A program made the position numbers and the translations under genes. A stretch of DNA of 32,618 nt, from contig DATLOM010000020.1 in NCBI GenBank assembly GCA_035536185.1, positions 1 through 32,618 on the forward strand. Reading direction: 5' to 3'. Numbering within the stretch: position 1 is the stretch's first letter; every line of letters starts with the position of its first letter. Under the pieces are notes generated by a model. That model did no database searches, was not told the origin of the DNA, and saw nothing but the letters and a program-made list of their open reading frames with translations. Of this stretch, positions 22,814 through 30,999 are shown one piece after another. This DNA is from GCA-2861595 sp035536185 (GTDB taxonomy: Bacteria > Actinomycetota > Acidimicrobiia > Acidimicrobiales > GCA-2861595).

Positions 22814-22990
22814 CTCCGGCGAGGCACGGTGTTCAATCGGTTCCGCCGCTACTGCGCCATGCTCGGCATCGAGTACCGAGGCATGCACGCGATTCGCCAC
22901 ACGGTCATCGCCCGGCGAGGCGCAGGAGCCCTATGCAGGCCGTGTCTACGTTTGCGGCCACGCCAACCCATTGAATCATGCTGAAGCGTT
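22814..22990 (+). pseudogene. relic of a tyrosine recombinase (phage-type integrase)
   Basis: The frame reads TVFNRFRRYCAMLGIEYRGM then HAIRHTVIARRGA, matching the catalytic-domain block with the H-x-x-R-H box. After a frame change a second scrap gives CGHANPLNHAEALR, which resembles the G-H motif region before the active-site Tyr. No N-terminal domain, no first catalytic Arg and no clear Tyr remain. It is plausible debris of the element that brought in nearby genes. Confidence 0.5.
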
Positions 22991-23124
22991 ACGAGCATGC
23001 ACGATCCTCGACGACCTAAAGTACACGACAGCTAGGTGCCGCTCGGTCTCGGCGACTGAGACAAGGGAGGGCCTAAAGACCTCTCTTTGTCCTTGCAGCC
23101 ACAGACCAGTGGCAGTATGGCGCC

Positions 23125-23595
23125 GTGGAGCTAGCTGCCATTCTCGTGTCCCTGCTGGCCGTCGCCGTGTCCGCGCTGTTCGCCTGGCGAGGCGAGAAGA
23201 CGAGCAAGCGCGTCACGGCCATAGAGGAAGCCAGAAGGCAGGAGGAGGTTCTTCTTCAGCAGACGGCCGACGTAACGGCCAGAATTGACAGGGAGAGATA
23301 CCCAGAGACGGTGCTCGACAGGACCACGAGCAAGACCACAACCACGTTCGTGGTTCACAACCGGGGCCATGCCCCGGCGAGGGACGTAACGGCCACCATC
23401 TCGGAAGACAGCGGGCCGAGATTCGAGAAGCACCTTGCCGCCCGATTCCCTCTTGCCTTTCTGGACGCTGGCGCTGAGTTTGCCGTCCCCCTGTTTATCA
23501 CCATGCGGGACCATTCTTCGCAGCACACCGCTCACTTGGAGTGGAGCGACGAGAGAGGCAGACACGCGAAGGATGTAACCCTTGCTCTGGTGTAG
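23125..23595 (+). CDS. small membrane-anchored protein with coiled coil and Ig-like region
   Basis: The 156-residue protein has an N-terminal transmembrane helix (residues 1-20, MELAAILVSLLAVAVSALFA), a charged segment likely to form a coiled coil (EKTSKRVTAIEEARRQEEV), and a C-terminal beta-rich region (TTFVVHNRGHAPARDVTATI to AHLEWSDERGRHAKDVTLAL) like a CARDB or Ig-type fold with a VHNRGHAPARDV motif. The C-terminal part is probably cytoplasmic. GTG start at 23125 has no Shine-Dalgarno, but CAGTAT lies 6 nt upstream, fitting leaderless expression. It is convergent with the GmrSD-type gene. The family is unknown; similar small proteins turn up in defence islands. Confidence 0.6.
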   Translation: MELAAILVSLLAVAVSALFAWRGEKTSKRVTAIEEARRQEEVLLQQTADVTARIDRERYPETVLDRTTSKTTTTFVVHNRGHAPARDVTATISEDSGPRFEKHLAARFPLAFLDAGAEFAVPLFITMRDHSSQHTAHLEWSDERGRHAKDVTLALV

Positions 23596-23667
23596 GCCGT
23601 CACAGGGTGCCGGTACGCTCGGCCCGTGAAGTGCCCTGCGCTAGTGCCGACGGCGGCCAGCGGGCGG

Positions 23668-25404
23668 TTAGCGGGGCTTACGCGGCCAAGCGCGAACGGC
23701 CAGCTTCGCGAGCTGTGCTTGCCGATCGCTGATCGCATCCGTTGTCCAATCCAGCGGAACAGCCGCCTCTTGGGTTAGGACGAGCTGCGAGTTCTTGAGG
23801 ATCGGCCGTTTCGTGGACCAAGGCTTGTTGCCGATCCGACCATTGGCGCCCTTCTGCAGTAGGGCGAGGTTTCCAAGGCGGTATGTGTAGGCGCGGATGT
23901 CGTCGTCTGTGAACTGCGGCCAGTCGGTTGCTTTCGGCGACTTCGGAAGGATGTGTTCGAGGTTTACCTTCTCCACGTCGGGATTTACGACTAGCTCTGG
24001 CTCCGCCACGTCACGCCGCTCGAGTTCGAGCGCTCGCAGCACGTATCGGGCTAAGGAGCCTTTCGTGATTCGCCACTCGGAGAAGGCGATCTCGAACTGC
24101 CGATCGTTCGGGATCAGCCGGTCGATCGCCTCGTGGCCCAGCACGCTCTCGGTGGTGGTCACCTTGCCAGCGCGGATGTCTACCGCGGCACGGCAGAAAG
24201 CGGCCTCTGCGACGCCGCCTCCGAACACCCCGGCCGCAAGTCCTCGAACGGACCAGCTGACCATCGTCGGGATGAGCCGTTCGATCTCTGACGGCGTGAA
24301 CGTGTCGAGCGCAGCCAGTAGCAGTGGACGGTACCGCTCGAGGTTGAGTTCAACGAGCACCTCCGCCGCCTGTCGAGTGGACTCGCTGAAGTCGCTCCAG
24401 ACCTCACTCTCGATGCTGATCAACGCGTTGTACAACCTCGCGTTCGCCTGCAAGGCCTTCGCCATCCCAACTGCTCCAGCCGGATCGTTTACCTCCTCCT
24501 TGATGCGCGCGTAGAGCTCGCGCTCGCGGACTGGTCCTCGCTTCGAGCTCATGTAGTGGCGCGCGAAGAGATTGAAGCGCCGGTTCCCAACCTTCGGTGT
24601 GTCGAGATTGTTGAGCGTGAGCACCCAAGAGTCGCGAACCTCATCCAAGCGCCCCGCTGCACGACTGAACAGGAAGTTCTTGAGGAGATCAGCCACAGTC
24701 AGGTCTGCGCCGCGGTCGTTCAGAGTCTCGAAGATCAGAAACGCGTCGGCTGCAGTCGCAACCGTGATGGCGATAACTTGCGCTTCCTTGTTGACGTATT
24801 CCGAGAATCGGTCGAGGTCTGGCTTCCACGACACGCCTGCCGAGTCGCAGAACTCCCGAACACGAGACTGAAGTACTTCCCAGGCCGACGCGAGCAAACG
24901 TTGACTCTCACCGGTGGGTGAGACACCGGCCTGCCCCTTCACGATTGCCTTCTCGAAGAACTCTCTGTCGTCGCTGTTCAGAATCAGGCGAGGCTGGTCC
25001 TGGCCGACATTGCGGTCGAACTTCGCCACGAAGTCGCCGTGGACCGAGGTGGCGTACTGCTCCTCCGCTCGCTCACGGTATGCATCACGGATTGCGGCCA
25101 TCAGAATGCACGTTGTCGCCAGGCGTTGTTGGCCGTCGATCACAGCCTTACGACCAGCAGTTGCGCCTTCGCCTGACAGCACGACAGTCCCGAGGAAGTA
25201 CGGCCTGCTGCTTCGGAAGCCTTGCTGCAGGTCCTCCCAGTACTCGAACACCTGTGCACCACTGCCGTCGTCCTCATCGCCGTCTGCAGCCCCGTGGCTG
25301 CGCCACGAATACGACCGCTGGTACATCGGGACTTCCAGCGCTTCTTGGGCCAAGAGTTGAGCGATGCCCTTGGCGTCGTACTCCAGAAAATCGCCGGTCG
25401 GCAT
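23668..25404 (-). CDS. GmrSD-type restriction enzyme (DUF262 + DUF1524)
   Basis: The 578-residue protein joins an N-terminal DUF262 domain (VPMYQRSYSW, VIDGQQR at 88-94, later FETLNDRGADLTVADLLKN) with a C-terminal DUF1524 HNH-type nuclease domain (NLEHILPKSP with His484, then YRLGNLALLQKGANG and a Lys-rich end). This is the single-chain form of GmrSD, a modification-dependent (type IV) enzyme that uses nucleotide hydrolysis and cuts phage DNA with glucosylated hydroxymethylcytosine; the exact substrate here is unknown. ATG at 25404 has GAGG 5 nt upstream and is preferred to the GTG two codons earlier. It is intact. With the type I system it makes this a defence locus. Confidence 0.9.
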   Translation of the reverse strand: MPTGDFLEYDAKGIAQLLAQEALEVPMYQRSYSWRSHGAADGDEDDGSGAQVFEYWEDLQQGFRSSRPYFLGTVVLSGEGATAGRKAVIDGQQRLATTCILMAAIRDAYRERAEEQYATSVHGDFVAKFDRNVGQDQPRLILNSDDREFFEKAIVKGQAGVSPTGESQRLLASAWEVLQSRVREFCDSAGVSWKPDLDRFSEYVNKEAQVIAITVATAADAFLIFETLNDRGADLTVADLLKNFLFSRAAGRLDEVRDSWVLTLNNLDTPKVGNRRFNLFARHYMSSKRGPVRERELYARIKEEVNDPAGAVGMAKALQANARLYNALISIESEVWSDFSESTRQAAEVLVELNLERYRPLLLAALDTFTPSEIERLIPTMVSWSVRGLAAGVFGGGVAEAAFCRAAVDIRAGKVTTTESVLGHEAIDRLIPNDRQFEIAFSEWRITKGSLARYVLRALELERRDVAEPELVVNPDVEKVNLEHILPKSPKATDWPQFTDDDIRAYTYRLGNLALLQKGANGRIGNKPWSTKRPILKNSQLVLTQEAAVPLDWTTDAISDRQAQLAKLAVRAWPRKPR

Positions 25405-25860
25405 TCGCACCTCGTTTCGCAGTCGCCGAGCGCAAAGTAGCCGACACGGCTCTCATGCTCTTGCCTAGGCCGCGCAGGGGCGGGGGCGATGAGCGGCCTG
25501 TACCGCGCAGGGCGCAGCAACGCTCTGAGGGTCGGATACCGGCACTACGAAGAGCGTCGGCCCGATTCGCATCGCTCATCGCGACTGCAGCAAGGGGGTA
25601 TCCAAGGCGATCAACAGCACGCAGGGTCAGTACCCGACGCCGCCAACGGGCCCTGGGCAAGAACGGCCAGCAGCTCGTCGTTGTGTATGCGTCCTCGGCT
25701 GGTGGGATTGACGAGACGACCGAGCGACTCGCGAGTCCCGTCGAAACCAACGATCCCGAGATCGCGGACCCGACACCTTCCCGAGCAGCAGGTAGGCGCT
25801 CCTATCTGCGGCCGTGCCGGACATGAGCGGGGCGTCGCCTAGCACCGAACCGGCGTTCTC
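25405..25860. other. region without recognisable gene
   Basis: About 450 bases between the GmrSD gene and the DUF222 relic. Several overlapping open frames run in both directions, but none shows a domain, signal peptide or ribosome-binding site that I can defend. It may be more gene debris. Confidence 0.4.
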
Positions 25861-26487
25861 TTACCCGCGACATCTTTGCCCCCTGTGGCGGGACGGGGCG
25901 GATGGCGCGCGATTCCGCGGAACCGTTCTTGTCGCGAGTCCTGCTGATTCCGCGGAATCGTCCTCACCGGCCTGTTCTGCCGCGGGCCAGTTCTCGGAAT
26001 CGTCTTCCTTCGGGATCGACTGCGCTTCTGCGGGATCGCCAGGAGCAAGCATGGATGCGTGCTTGGCGCTCACGGCCTCCCGGTGGTGTTGAGTGCCGCC
26101 AACGGGATGGCTCCCTCGTCGGGGGACAGGCGGCGACGACCACTAGCGAACCGTCGTCGTCCCAGTGCCAGCGCAGATGGCGCCGATCCTGGTCGTCGTC
26201 GGGGTCGTCGTCATTGGCTTCCTCGTGGCGCTTTACGCCTCGATAGGCCGGGGCGATCTTCTCGATGTGGCTGGCGGTGAGGTGGGGGGCGAGCTCGACG
26301 AGCTCCCCTCTGTCTCGGGGGTGGCGATGCTGGTGATGGCCCGGACCTTGGAGTAGATCAACTCGCCGGCGGCGACGGCCTCGGTGACCCGAGTCAGCTC
26401 GACAAGGCGATGGGCGACCCGCAGGTGCTCCCGAGCAGCCACCATGCCGATACCACGGCGCCTTAGCGACATCAGACGACGGGACCA
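25861..26487 (-). pseudogene. decayed DUF222 (13E12-type) HNH endonuclease gene
   Basis: Read on the minus strand in successive frames it gives GIGMVAAREHLRVAHRLVEL, AVAAGELIYSKVRAITSIAT, LTASHIEKIAPAYRGVKRHE, RRHLRWHWDDDGSLVV, then an acidic linker (EDDSENWPAAEQ, EDDSAESAG). These are blocks of the DUF222 domain of 13E12-family HNH proteins. There are at least two frame changes (after TPETEG and after VVVAA) and no HNH nuclease domain. Such genes are abundant, mobile and often broken in actinobacteria. A smaller fragment lies at 15182-15287. Confidence 0.75.
25946..25959. repeat. 14-bp palindrome (site 1)
   Basis: GATTCCGCGGAATC is a perfect palindrome, read as DSAES in the DUF222 relic. 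A near copy (GATTCCGCGGAAC) lies 35 bp upstream at 25911, and more degenerate ones follow to about 26040. A partial copy is at 5218-5230. Confidence 0.7.
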
Positions 26488-26488
26488 C

Positions 26489-27286
26489 TCATAGGGGCCG
26501 GCGGCCGTAGGCGATGAAGGACGGTGCGAAGACCGTGGGGCGCTGGTCGGCTCGGTCGAGCCTGTCGAGCGCCGTGCCCCAGCGGTCAACGTCGTCGGGT
26601 GTCGCCAGGCCGGCAGCGACCATCGCGCCGGTGGCGGCCCAGCTCGGCGGGCGTAGGCCCGGCGGAAGCGAGATGATCTGGTAGGCCCCACGGAAATCGA
26701 GGACCTCGAGCCCGGCGCCGGCCAGCAGCTCGTCGAGCCGGAGGCCCACCGACAGGTCGTTGCCCTCGGTCGCGTGCAACTGGAAGTAGCGGTCGGTGAG
26801 ATCCTCCACGTCGGGCTCCGGGGGCCGGATGCGTACGGCCGAACCGTCGATGTCGACCAGGTACACCGAGCCACCGGGACGCACCAGACCGGCGGCGTGG
26901 CCGACGATGGCCTCCTCCAACCCCCCGTTGTGGGCGAGGACGTGGCGCATCATCACGACGTCGACGCTCGCCGGCTCCAGGCCGGTGTCCTGGGCCTCGC
27001 CGGCCAGGACGGTCACGTTGGCGGCACCGGCCCGCTCAGCAGCAGCGTTCGCCGCGTCTCTGGCCTGTGGCTCCCGGTCGACGGCCAGGACGCGGCCCGA
27101 AGGCCCGACCACGCCGGCGAGCACCACCGACATGGCTCCCGGCCCACAGCCCACGTCGGCCACCGTGGCGCCCTCCACGACGCCGGCGGCGGCCCACATC
27201 TCCCGCTCGGTGGCCAGGGCCGCCTCGGCCATCATCCGGTAGCGGAGAAGCTCCGCCTCGCTCAGCTCGAGCGCGTATTCGGGCAC
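26489..27286 (-). CDS. class I SAM-dependent methyltransferase
   Basis: The 265-residue protein has the Rossmann-type SAM-binding motif VADVGCGPG (43-51), the acidic end of beta-2 (VLAVDRE), the motif around VDVVMMRHVLAH, and RPGGSVYLVDID. It resembles the small-molecule or quinone/ubiquinone-type methyltransferases (methyltransferase 11/25 group). The acceptor is not predictable. GTG at 27286 has GGGGAGG about 6-8 nt upstream; open frame continues further upstream through the DUF5615 region and should be ignored. The gene follows the DUF433/DUF5615 pair in the same direction. A short scrap resembling its 3' end lies at about 22200-22240. Confidence 0.85.
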   Translation of the reverse strand: MPEYALELSEAELLRYRMMAEAALATEREMWAAAGVVEGATVADVGCGPGAMSVVLAGVVGPSGRVLAVDREPQARDAANAAAERAGAANVTVLAGEAQDTGLEPASVDVVMMRHVLAHNGGLEEAIVGHAAGLVRPGGSVYLVDIDGSAVRIRPPEPDVEDLTDRYFQLHATEGNDLSVGLRLDELLAGAGLEVLDFRGAYQIISLPPGLRPPSWAATGAMVAAGLATPDDVDRWGTALDRLDRADQRPTVFAPSFIAYGRRPL

Positions 27287-27342
27287 CGGCCCGCCTCCCC
27301 ATTGTCGTCGACTCCGCCGACGGAGCGTAGTGAGGCCTCGTC

Positions 27343-27753
27343 CGCGGTGTTCACAGCGCCACGGTGAGGTCCTGCCACTCCGTCGGATCGGGCCGGTCGT
27401 CCAACATGGAGGCGACGCCGCGGATGATCGCGCCGAACTCGTGGTGGGCCAGCGTCCAGAGCAAAATGCAGCCCGCATGATGGTGACCGGCCTCGGCCCA
27501 TTCCCGCAGCAGGGGCGCGAAGTCGCGGGCGTTGCGGGTCACCAGGATGCGCGCCTGCTCGGCGGCCAGCTCGAGTACCTGTGGGTCGTCGAGTGCGCCG
27601 AGCACGGCGTCCGAGGCCAGGCTCAGCACGTCGTGGCCGCGCTTGGCGAGCGGGCCGCCGATTCGCTTCGGCGACAGGTTCGCGTCCAGGAGCAGGCGCA
27701 ACCGTCAGGCTTCCACGACCTCGATGAACGGGAACAGCGTCCGTAGCTCGTCC
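27343..27753. repeat. long dispersed direct repeat, copy 2
   Basis: Counterpart of 5258-5665, covering the whole DUF5615 gene and the end of the DUF433 gene. This copy has an intact reading frame through both, so it is the likely source or the better-preserved descendant. Confidence 0.8.
27351..27701 (-). CDS. DUF5615 PIN-like protein (toxin-like)
   Basis: The 116-residue protein starts LLLDANLSPKRIGGPLAKRG, with the Asp and downstream Lys/Arg typical of the DUF5615 PIN-like family, and contains LVTRNARDFAPLLREWAEAG, where TxNxxDF is the second acidic site. Such proteins occur next to DUF433 antitoxins and are considered TA-like, though RNase activity is rarely shown. The start is TTG at 27701, 3 nt after the upstream stop, so it is translated with the DUF433 gene. 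A frameshifted copy is at 5266-5614. Confidence 0.8.
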   Translation of the reverse strand: MRLLLDANLSPKRIGGPLAKRGHDVLSLASDAVLGALDDPQVLELAAEQARILVTRNARDFAPLLREWAEAGHHHAGCILLWTLAHHEFGAIIRGVASMLDDRPDPTEWQDLTVAL

Positions 27754-28115
27754 ACCGGTCGTCGGTTGTCGGAGATGGCCTGTTCGACTTCCGCCGGGTA
27801 GGCCTGCCGGTAGGCGAGAGCGAGTCGCACTTGTGGCGGTGTCAACTGGGTCTCTGCCACCAGCTTGTCCGCCGAGCCGAACTCCTCGACCATCTGGACG
27901 ACCTCCCACACGTCCAGTCCCGAGCCGATCACCCACGCCCGGCGTCGCGCATCGTCCCCGCGAAAGGCGATCCCCGGGAACCGACGGGTTCGCGCTGCCT
28001 CCTCGGTGAAGGCTTCCACCACTGCGCTCCTGGACCGGCGCGTCCGGCGCGCCTCGGCGTCCACCAGCCTCTCGGTCTCCTCCTCGAGACGCACACTGAA
28101 CGGCTGACCCTTCAT
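27705..28115 (-). CDS. DUF433-type antitoxin with RHH-like N-terminus
   Basis: The 136-residue protein has an N-terminal ribbon-helix-helix-like segment (MKGQPFSVRLEEETERLVDA, then RSRSAVVEAFTEEAAR) and a C-terminal DUF433 domain (GIAFRGDDARRRAWVIGSGL, VWEVVQMVEEFG, QLTPPQVRLALAYRQAYPAE). The DUF433 part contains the winged-helix-like fold common in antitoxins. ATG at 28115 has GGAG 6 nt upstream. It precedes the DUF5615 gene by 3 nt, which supports a toxin-antitoxin operon with the usual antitoxin-first order. A TACGCT possible -10 box is about 30 bases upstream. Confidence 0.8.
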   Translation of the reverse strand: MKGQPFSVRLEEETERLVDAEARRTRRSRSAVVEAFTEEAARTRRFPGIAFRGDDARRRAWVIGSGLDVWEVVQMVEEFGSADKLVAETQLTPPQVRLALAYRQAYPAEVEQAISDNRRPVDELRTLFPFIEVVEA

Positions 28116-28292
28116 GCCACGCTCCGATCCACTACGGCCACTACAGCGTATCTCCACAGAGGAGGCGGGCGATGCGCCTATACATCCAGGGGGAACCCCC
28201 GGATCAGCGCCTTTCGCTCGGGGTGGTCAACACCCGCCACGACGAGCGCGCGATCGGCATACCAGGGTGCCCCCCCCACCGAGCCGCCCGCC

Positions 28293-28556
28293 TCAGTCCG
28301 ACGAGCGTGAGGCTGCGCCGACGATGGCGGTCACCGTCTTGCGATCCAGACCGGAGACCTCGGCGAGCTGCCGCAACGAAGCGCCCGCACCATGCGCCAC
28401 TCGGATCATATCGTCGCGGATCTGCCCTTCCTTCGCAGCTCGTTCCGCACTCAGACCCACGACTACCAGCGCCGCGCCAACCTCAGCCTTGTCGCCACCG
28501 CGGTACTTGTCCATCGCGGCGATCGCGGCGGACACGTTGGCGTCGGTGTAGCTCAC
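28293..28556 (-). CDS. small helix-turn-helix-like protein
   Basis: The 87-residue protein is helical and acidic at the N-terminus, with a C-terminal segment GASLRQLAEVSGLDRKTVTA that fits a helix-turn-helix. GTG at 28556 is preceded by a strong GGGAGGAAAC ribosome-binding site. It may be a small regulator, but I recognise no named family. It is encoded 60 bases downstream of the DUF1232 gene, same strand, and may be in its operon. Confidence 0.65.
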   Translation of the reverse strand: MSYTDANVSAAIAAMDKYRGGDKAEVGAALVVVGLSAERAAKEGQIRDDMIRVAHGAGASLRQLAEVSGLDRKTVTAIVGAASRSSD

Positions 28557-28616
28557 GTTTCCTCCCGGAGTGCTAGCGCGAGCTTGTCGCGGATCGCCAT
28601 CAGCAGAAAGTATCCG

Positions 28617-29054
28617 TCAGTCAGGTGGCCTTTGTTTGCCGAGTACTCGCTCCATCACCGACCGCCGGCCGGGCCAGGCGGCGAAGAGCACGTCCGGGGG
28701 CACCTTCCGGGCGGCGTAGCGCAGGGCCAGGGCGACCACCACGACGTCATCGAGGGCACCGATGAGCGGGAGGAACTCTGGGATGAGGTCGATGGGCGAA
28801 AGCACCCACAGCCCGGCCAAGGCGACGACCAGCTTGGCTCGTCGTGGCACCCTCGGGTCGGCGCGAAGGCGGCGCACGGTGGTGACGCAGTCGGGTAGGA
28901 AGCCGGCCAGCTCCTTGAGCGTGCCCTGTGGCAGGCGGGCGGCAATCACTACAAGGGCGGCCCACAAGGTGAGAAGCAGGGCGGTGGCGATCAGCAGTAG
29001 CGGGATCACGCCCAACGATTCCGCGGAATCTGACTTTGGCCCCAACGGCCACAT
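28617..29054 (-). CDS. DUF1232 (YkvA-type) membrane protein
   Basis: The 145-residue protein has an N-terminal transmembrane helix (about 15-36, VIPLLLIATALLLTLWAALV) and the DUF1232 core: DPRVPRRAKLVVALAGLWVL, SPIDLIPEFLPLIGALDDVV, then ALRYAARKVPPDVL. The SPIDLIPEF motif defines this family of small membrane proteins of unknown function. The start at 29054 is the only good candidate; a longer frame to 29195 is a shadow. The N-terminal GPKSDSAESLG comes from the GATTCCGCGGAATC palindrome and is not part of the family core. Confidence 0.85.
   Translation of the reverse strand: MWPLGPKSDSAESLGVIPLLLIATALLLTLWAALVVIAARLPQGTLKELAGFLPDCVTTVRRLRADPRVPRRAKLVVALAGLWVLSPIDLIPEFLPLIGALDDVVVVALALRYAARKVPPDVLFAAWPGRRSVMERVLGKQRPPD
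29017..29030. repeat. 14-bp palindrome (site 2)
   Basis: GATTCCGCGGAATC, identical to 25946-25959, read as DSAES near the start of the DUF1232 gene on the minus strand. Confidence 0.7.
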
Positions 29055-29124
29055 CCGCCACTCACTGCTCGTCTCACTCGGCGCTCGAGCCCGTGCGCAG
29101 GGGCAAGATCGCGACGGCGGGCAC

Positions 29125-30999
29125 CTACTTGTAGGCGGCGGCCTGGATGCCGTACAGCTCGGCGTACTGGCCGCCCCGGGCCAGCAGGTCGGCATGGGGA
29201 CCGACCTCGACGACTCGCGAGCCGTCCAGCACCACGATCAGATCGGCCATCCGGACCGTGGAGAAGCGGTGAGAGACGAGGATGGTGATGCGCCCGCTGC
29301 GGGCGGCGGCGGCGCCGTCGCCGTCCATCGCCTGACGCTCGGACAGGTCAACCGGCTGCCGGCGGGCCGCGGCGGTATAGCGCTCGAAGAGAGCGTGCTC
29401 GGTCTCCGCGTCGAGGGCGGCGGTGGGCTCGTCGAGCACCAGCAACAGCGGGTCGTCCCGCATGAAGCCCCGCCCCAGCGCTAGCTTCTGCCACTGGCCG
29501 AACGAGACCTCCACGCCGCCCGGCCAGGTGGGGCCGAGCTGAGTTTCGAGGCCCGCCGGCAGCCGGTCGACCACGTCCTGGGCACCGGCCCGTTCCACGG
29601 CGGTGCCCACCGCCGCCAAGTCATCCGAACGGGGCTCGTCTCCCACGCCTACTGACTGGCGGGCGGGCAGCTCGAAGCGGAAGAAGTCCTGGAAGGCGCC
29701 GGCCAATCGCGTGCGCCACCCGTCGGCCGGCATACGGGCCAGCGGCACGCCGTCGACCAGGATCTGGCCGGCGGTGGGCTCGTAGAGCTTGCACAGCAGC
29801 TTCACCAGCGTGGACTTGCCGGCGCCGTTCTCCCCCACCACCGCCACAACTGCGCCAGCCGGCAGCTCGAGGGAGACGTCCTCGAGCACCAACCGGTCGG
29901 TGCCCGGATAGGCGAACGACACATGGTCGAAGACGATCCCGTGCTCCAAGCGGTCGGGTACCGGCTGGTCGCCGGCCGCCTTCAGCGAGCTGGCGTAGTC
30001 CTCCAGCCAGGCCATCCGGCGGGAGCCGTCCAGCCAGATGCCCCGGAGGAAACCGATCTCGCCCACGGTGGCGCCGATGTAGGCGGAAAGCCGGGCGCCG
30101 GCGGCGAGGATCAGGAGCACGTCGCCGGCCGGCGCGTCCAGCCCGGAGGACACGAACACCACGGCGCCGACGAAGGCGCAGCCGAACACCGACCACGCCA
30201 ATGCGTGCCACACGGCGCTCTGGAAGCGGGTGGCGGCGATGGGGCCGTACCAGCCCTCCCACGCCCGGCGCCGGTCGACCAGCAGCTGCTCGCCGATGCC
30301 CGTGACCCGCACCTCCTTGCCTGGAGGCGCCGCAGTGGCGGTGAGGAAGAGGTGCTTGGCCAACCGGTCCGAAGGCGCCGCCGCCTCCTGGGCCGCCTTC
30401 TCCACGCCGGGGCGCCACGACGAGGTGGCCACCGTGGGAAGGGCGAACACGGCGAGCAGGGCCAGCGCCGGGTGGATCGACACCAGCAGGGCGATGGTGA
30501 CCCCGAGGCGCAGGATCCAGCCGCAGGTGGCGAACACGGACATGTACATGTGGTCGAGCACGAACACGTGGTCGCGCAGCACCGACAGGCGGTCCAGGTA
30601 GTCGGGCCGCTCCTGGTGGGTGATGGTGACGACCGAGGCCTGCAGCCTGGCCACGTGGGACTCGAGGGCGATGCTGACCTTGTCCCGGAAACGGCGCTGG
30701 ACGCGCATGCTCACGGTCTTCAGGAACCATGTGCCCGTTGCCGAGAGACCCAGGCCGACAGCGGCGATCCGCACGAGGGCCGGCCTGTCGTCGAGCACGC
30801 CCTCGGCCAGCAACTTGAGCCACAGGGCCATGAGGGCGTCGGGCAGCGAAGCCAGCAGGGCCAAGAACAGAGCGCCCGCCAGCAACCTGGGTTCGTTGGC
30901 GTACCCCAGCTTCAAGGCCCGCCACATGGACGAGAGGGCGGGAGGCAGCTCGCTGGGGCCACCCGGCTTGGGCGGACCAGGTTCAGATGAGGGCTTCAT
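29125..30999 (-). CDS. ABC exporter half-transporter (permease + ATPase)
   Basis: The 624-residue protein has an N-terminal transmembrane region (about 40-320, several hydrophobic segments) and a C-terminal nucleotide-binding domain. Walker A is GENGAGKST (389-397), the signature is SFGQW (499-503, degenerate from LSGGQ), Walker B is LLLVLDEP (518-525), and the switch His is His577. About 25 residues are inserted between Walker B and the H-loop (about 545-570, Ala/Arg-rich), which is unusual. ATG at 30999 overlaps the end of the upstream ABC gene by 17 nt, so the two probably form a heterodimeric exporter in which the sites are unequal. The substrate is unknown. The longer open frame to 31035 is in the overlap and less likely. 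Confidence 0.88.
   Translation of the reverse strand: MKPSSEPGPPKPGGPSELPPALSSMWRALKLGYANEPRLLAGALFLALLASLPDALMALWLKLLAEGVLDDRPALVRIAAVGLGLSATGTWFLKTVSMRVQRRFRDKVSIALESHVARLQASVVTITHQERPDYLDRLSVLRDHVFVLDHMYMSVFATCGWILRLGVTIALLVSIHPALALLAVFALPTVATSSWRPGVEKAAQEAAAPSDRLAKHLFLTATAAPPGKEVRVTGIGEQLLVDRRRAWEGWYGPIAATRFQSAVWHALAWSVFGCAFVGAVVFVSSGLDAPAGDVLLILAAGARLSAYIGATVGEIGFLRGIWLDGSRRMAWLEDYASSLKAAGDQPVPDRLEHGIVFDHVSFAYPGTDRLVLEDVSLELPAGAVVAVVGENGAGKSTLVKLLCKLYEPTAGQILVDGVPLARMPADGWRTRLAGAFQDFFRFELPARQSVGVGDEPRSDDLAAVGTAVERAGAQDVVDRLPAGLETQLGPTWPGGVEVSFGQWQKLALGRGFMRDDPLLLVLDEPTAALDAETEHALFERYTAAARRQPVDLSERQAMDGDGAAAARSGRITILVSHRFSTVRMADLIVVLDGSRVVEVGPHADLLARGGQYAELYGIQAAAYK

Noticed and set aside
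22971..23288. 105-codon plus-strand frame overlapping the small membrane protein
   Set aside because: Its C-terminal part is out of frame with, and overlaps, the better supported 23125-23595 gene. Only its first 15-20 residues may relate to the recombinase relic.
25911..26040. Possible CRISPR-like or tandem array of GATTCCGCGGAATC-type repeats
   Set aside because: The units are short, irregularly spaced and degenerate, and lie within a coding-type linker. There is no consistent repeat-spacer pattern and no cas gene.
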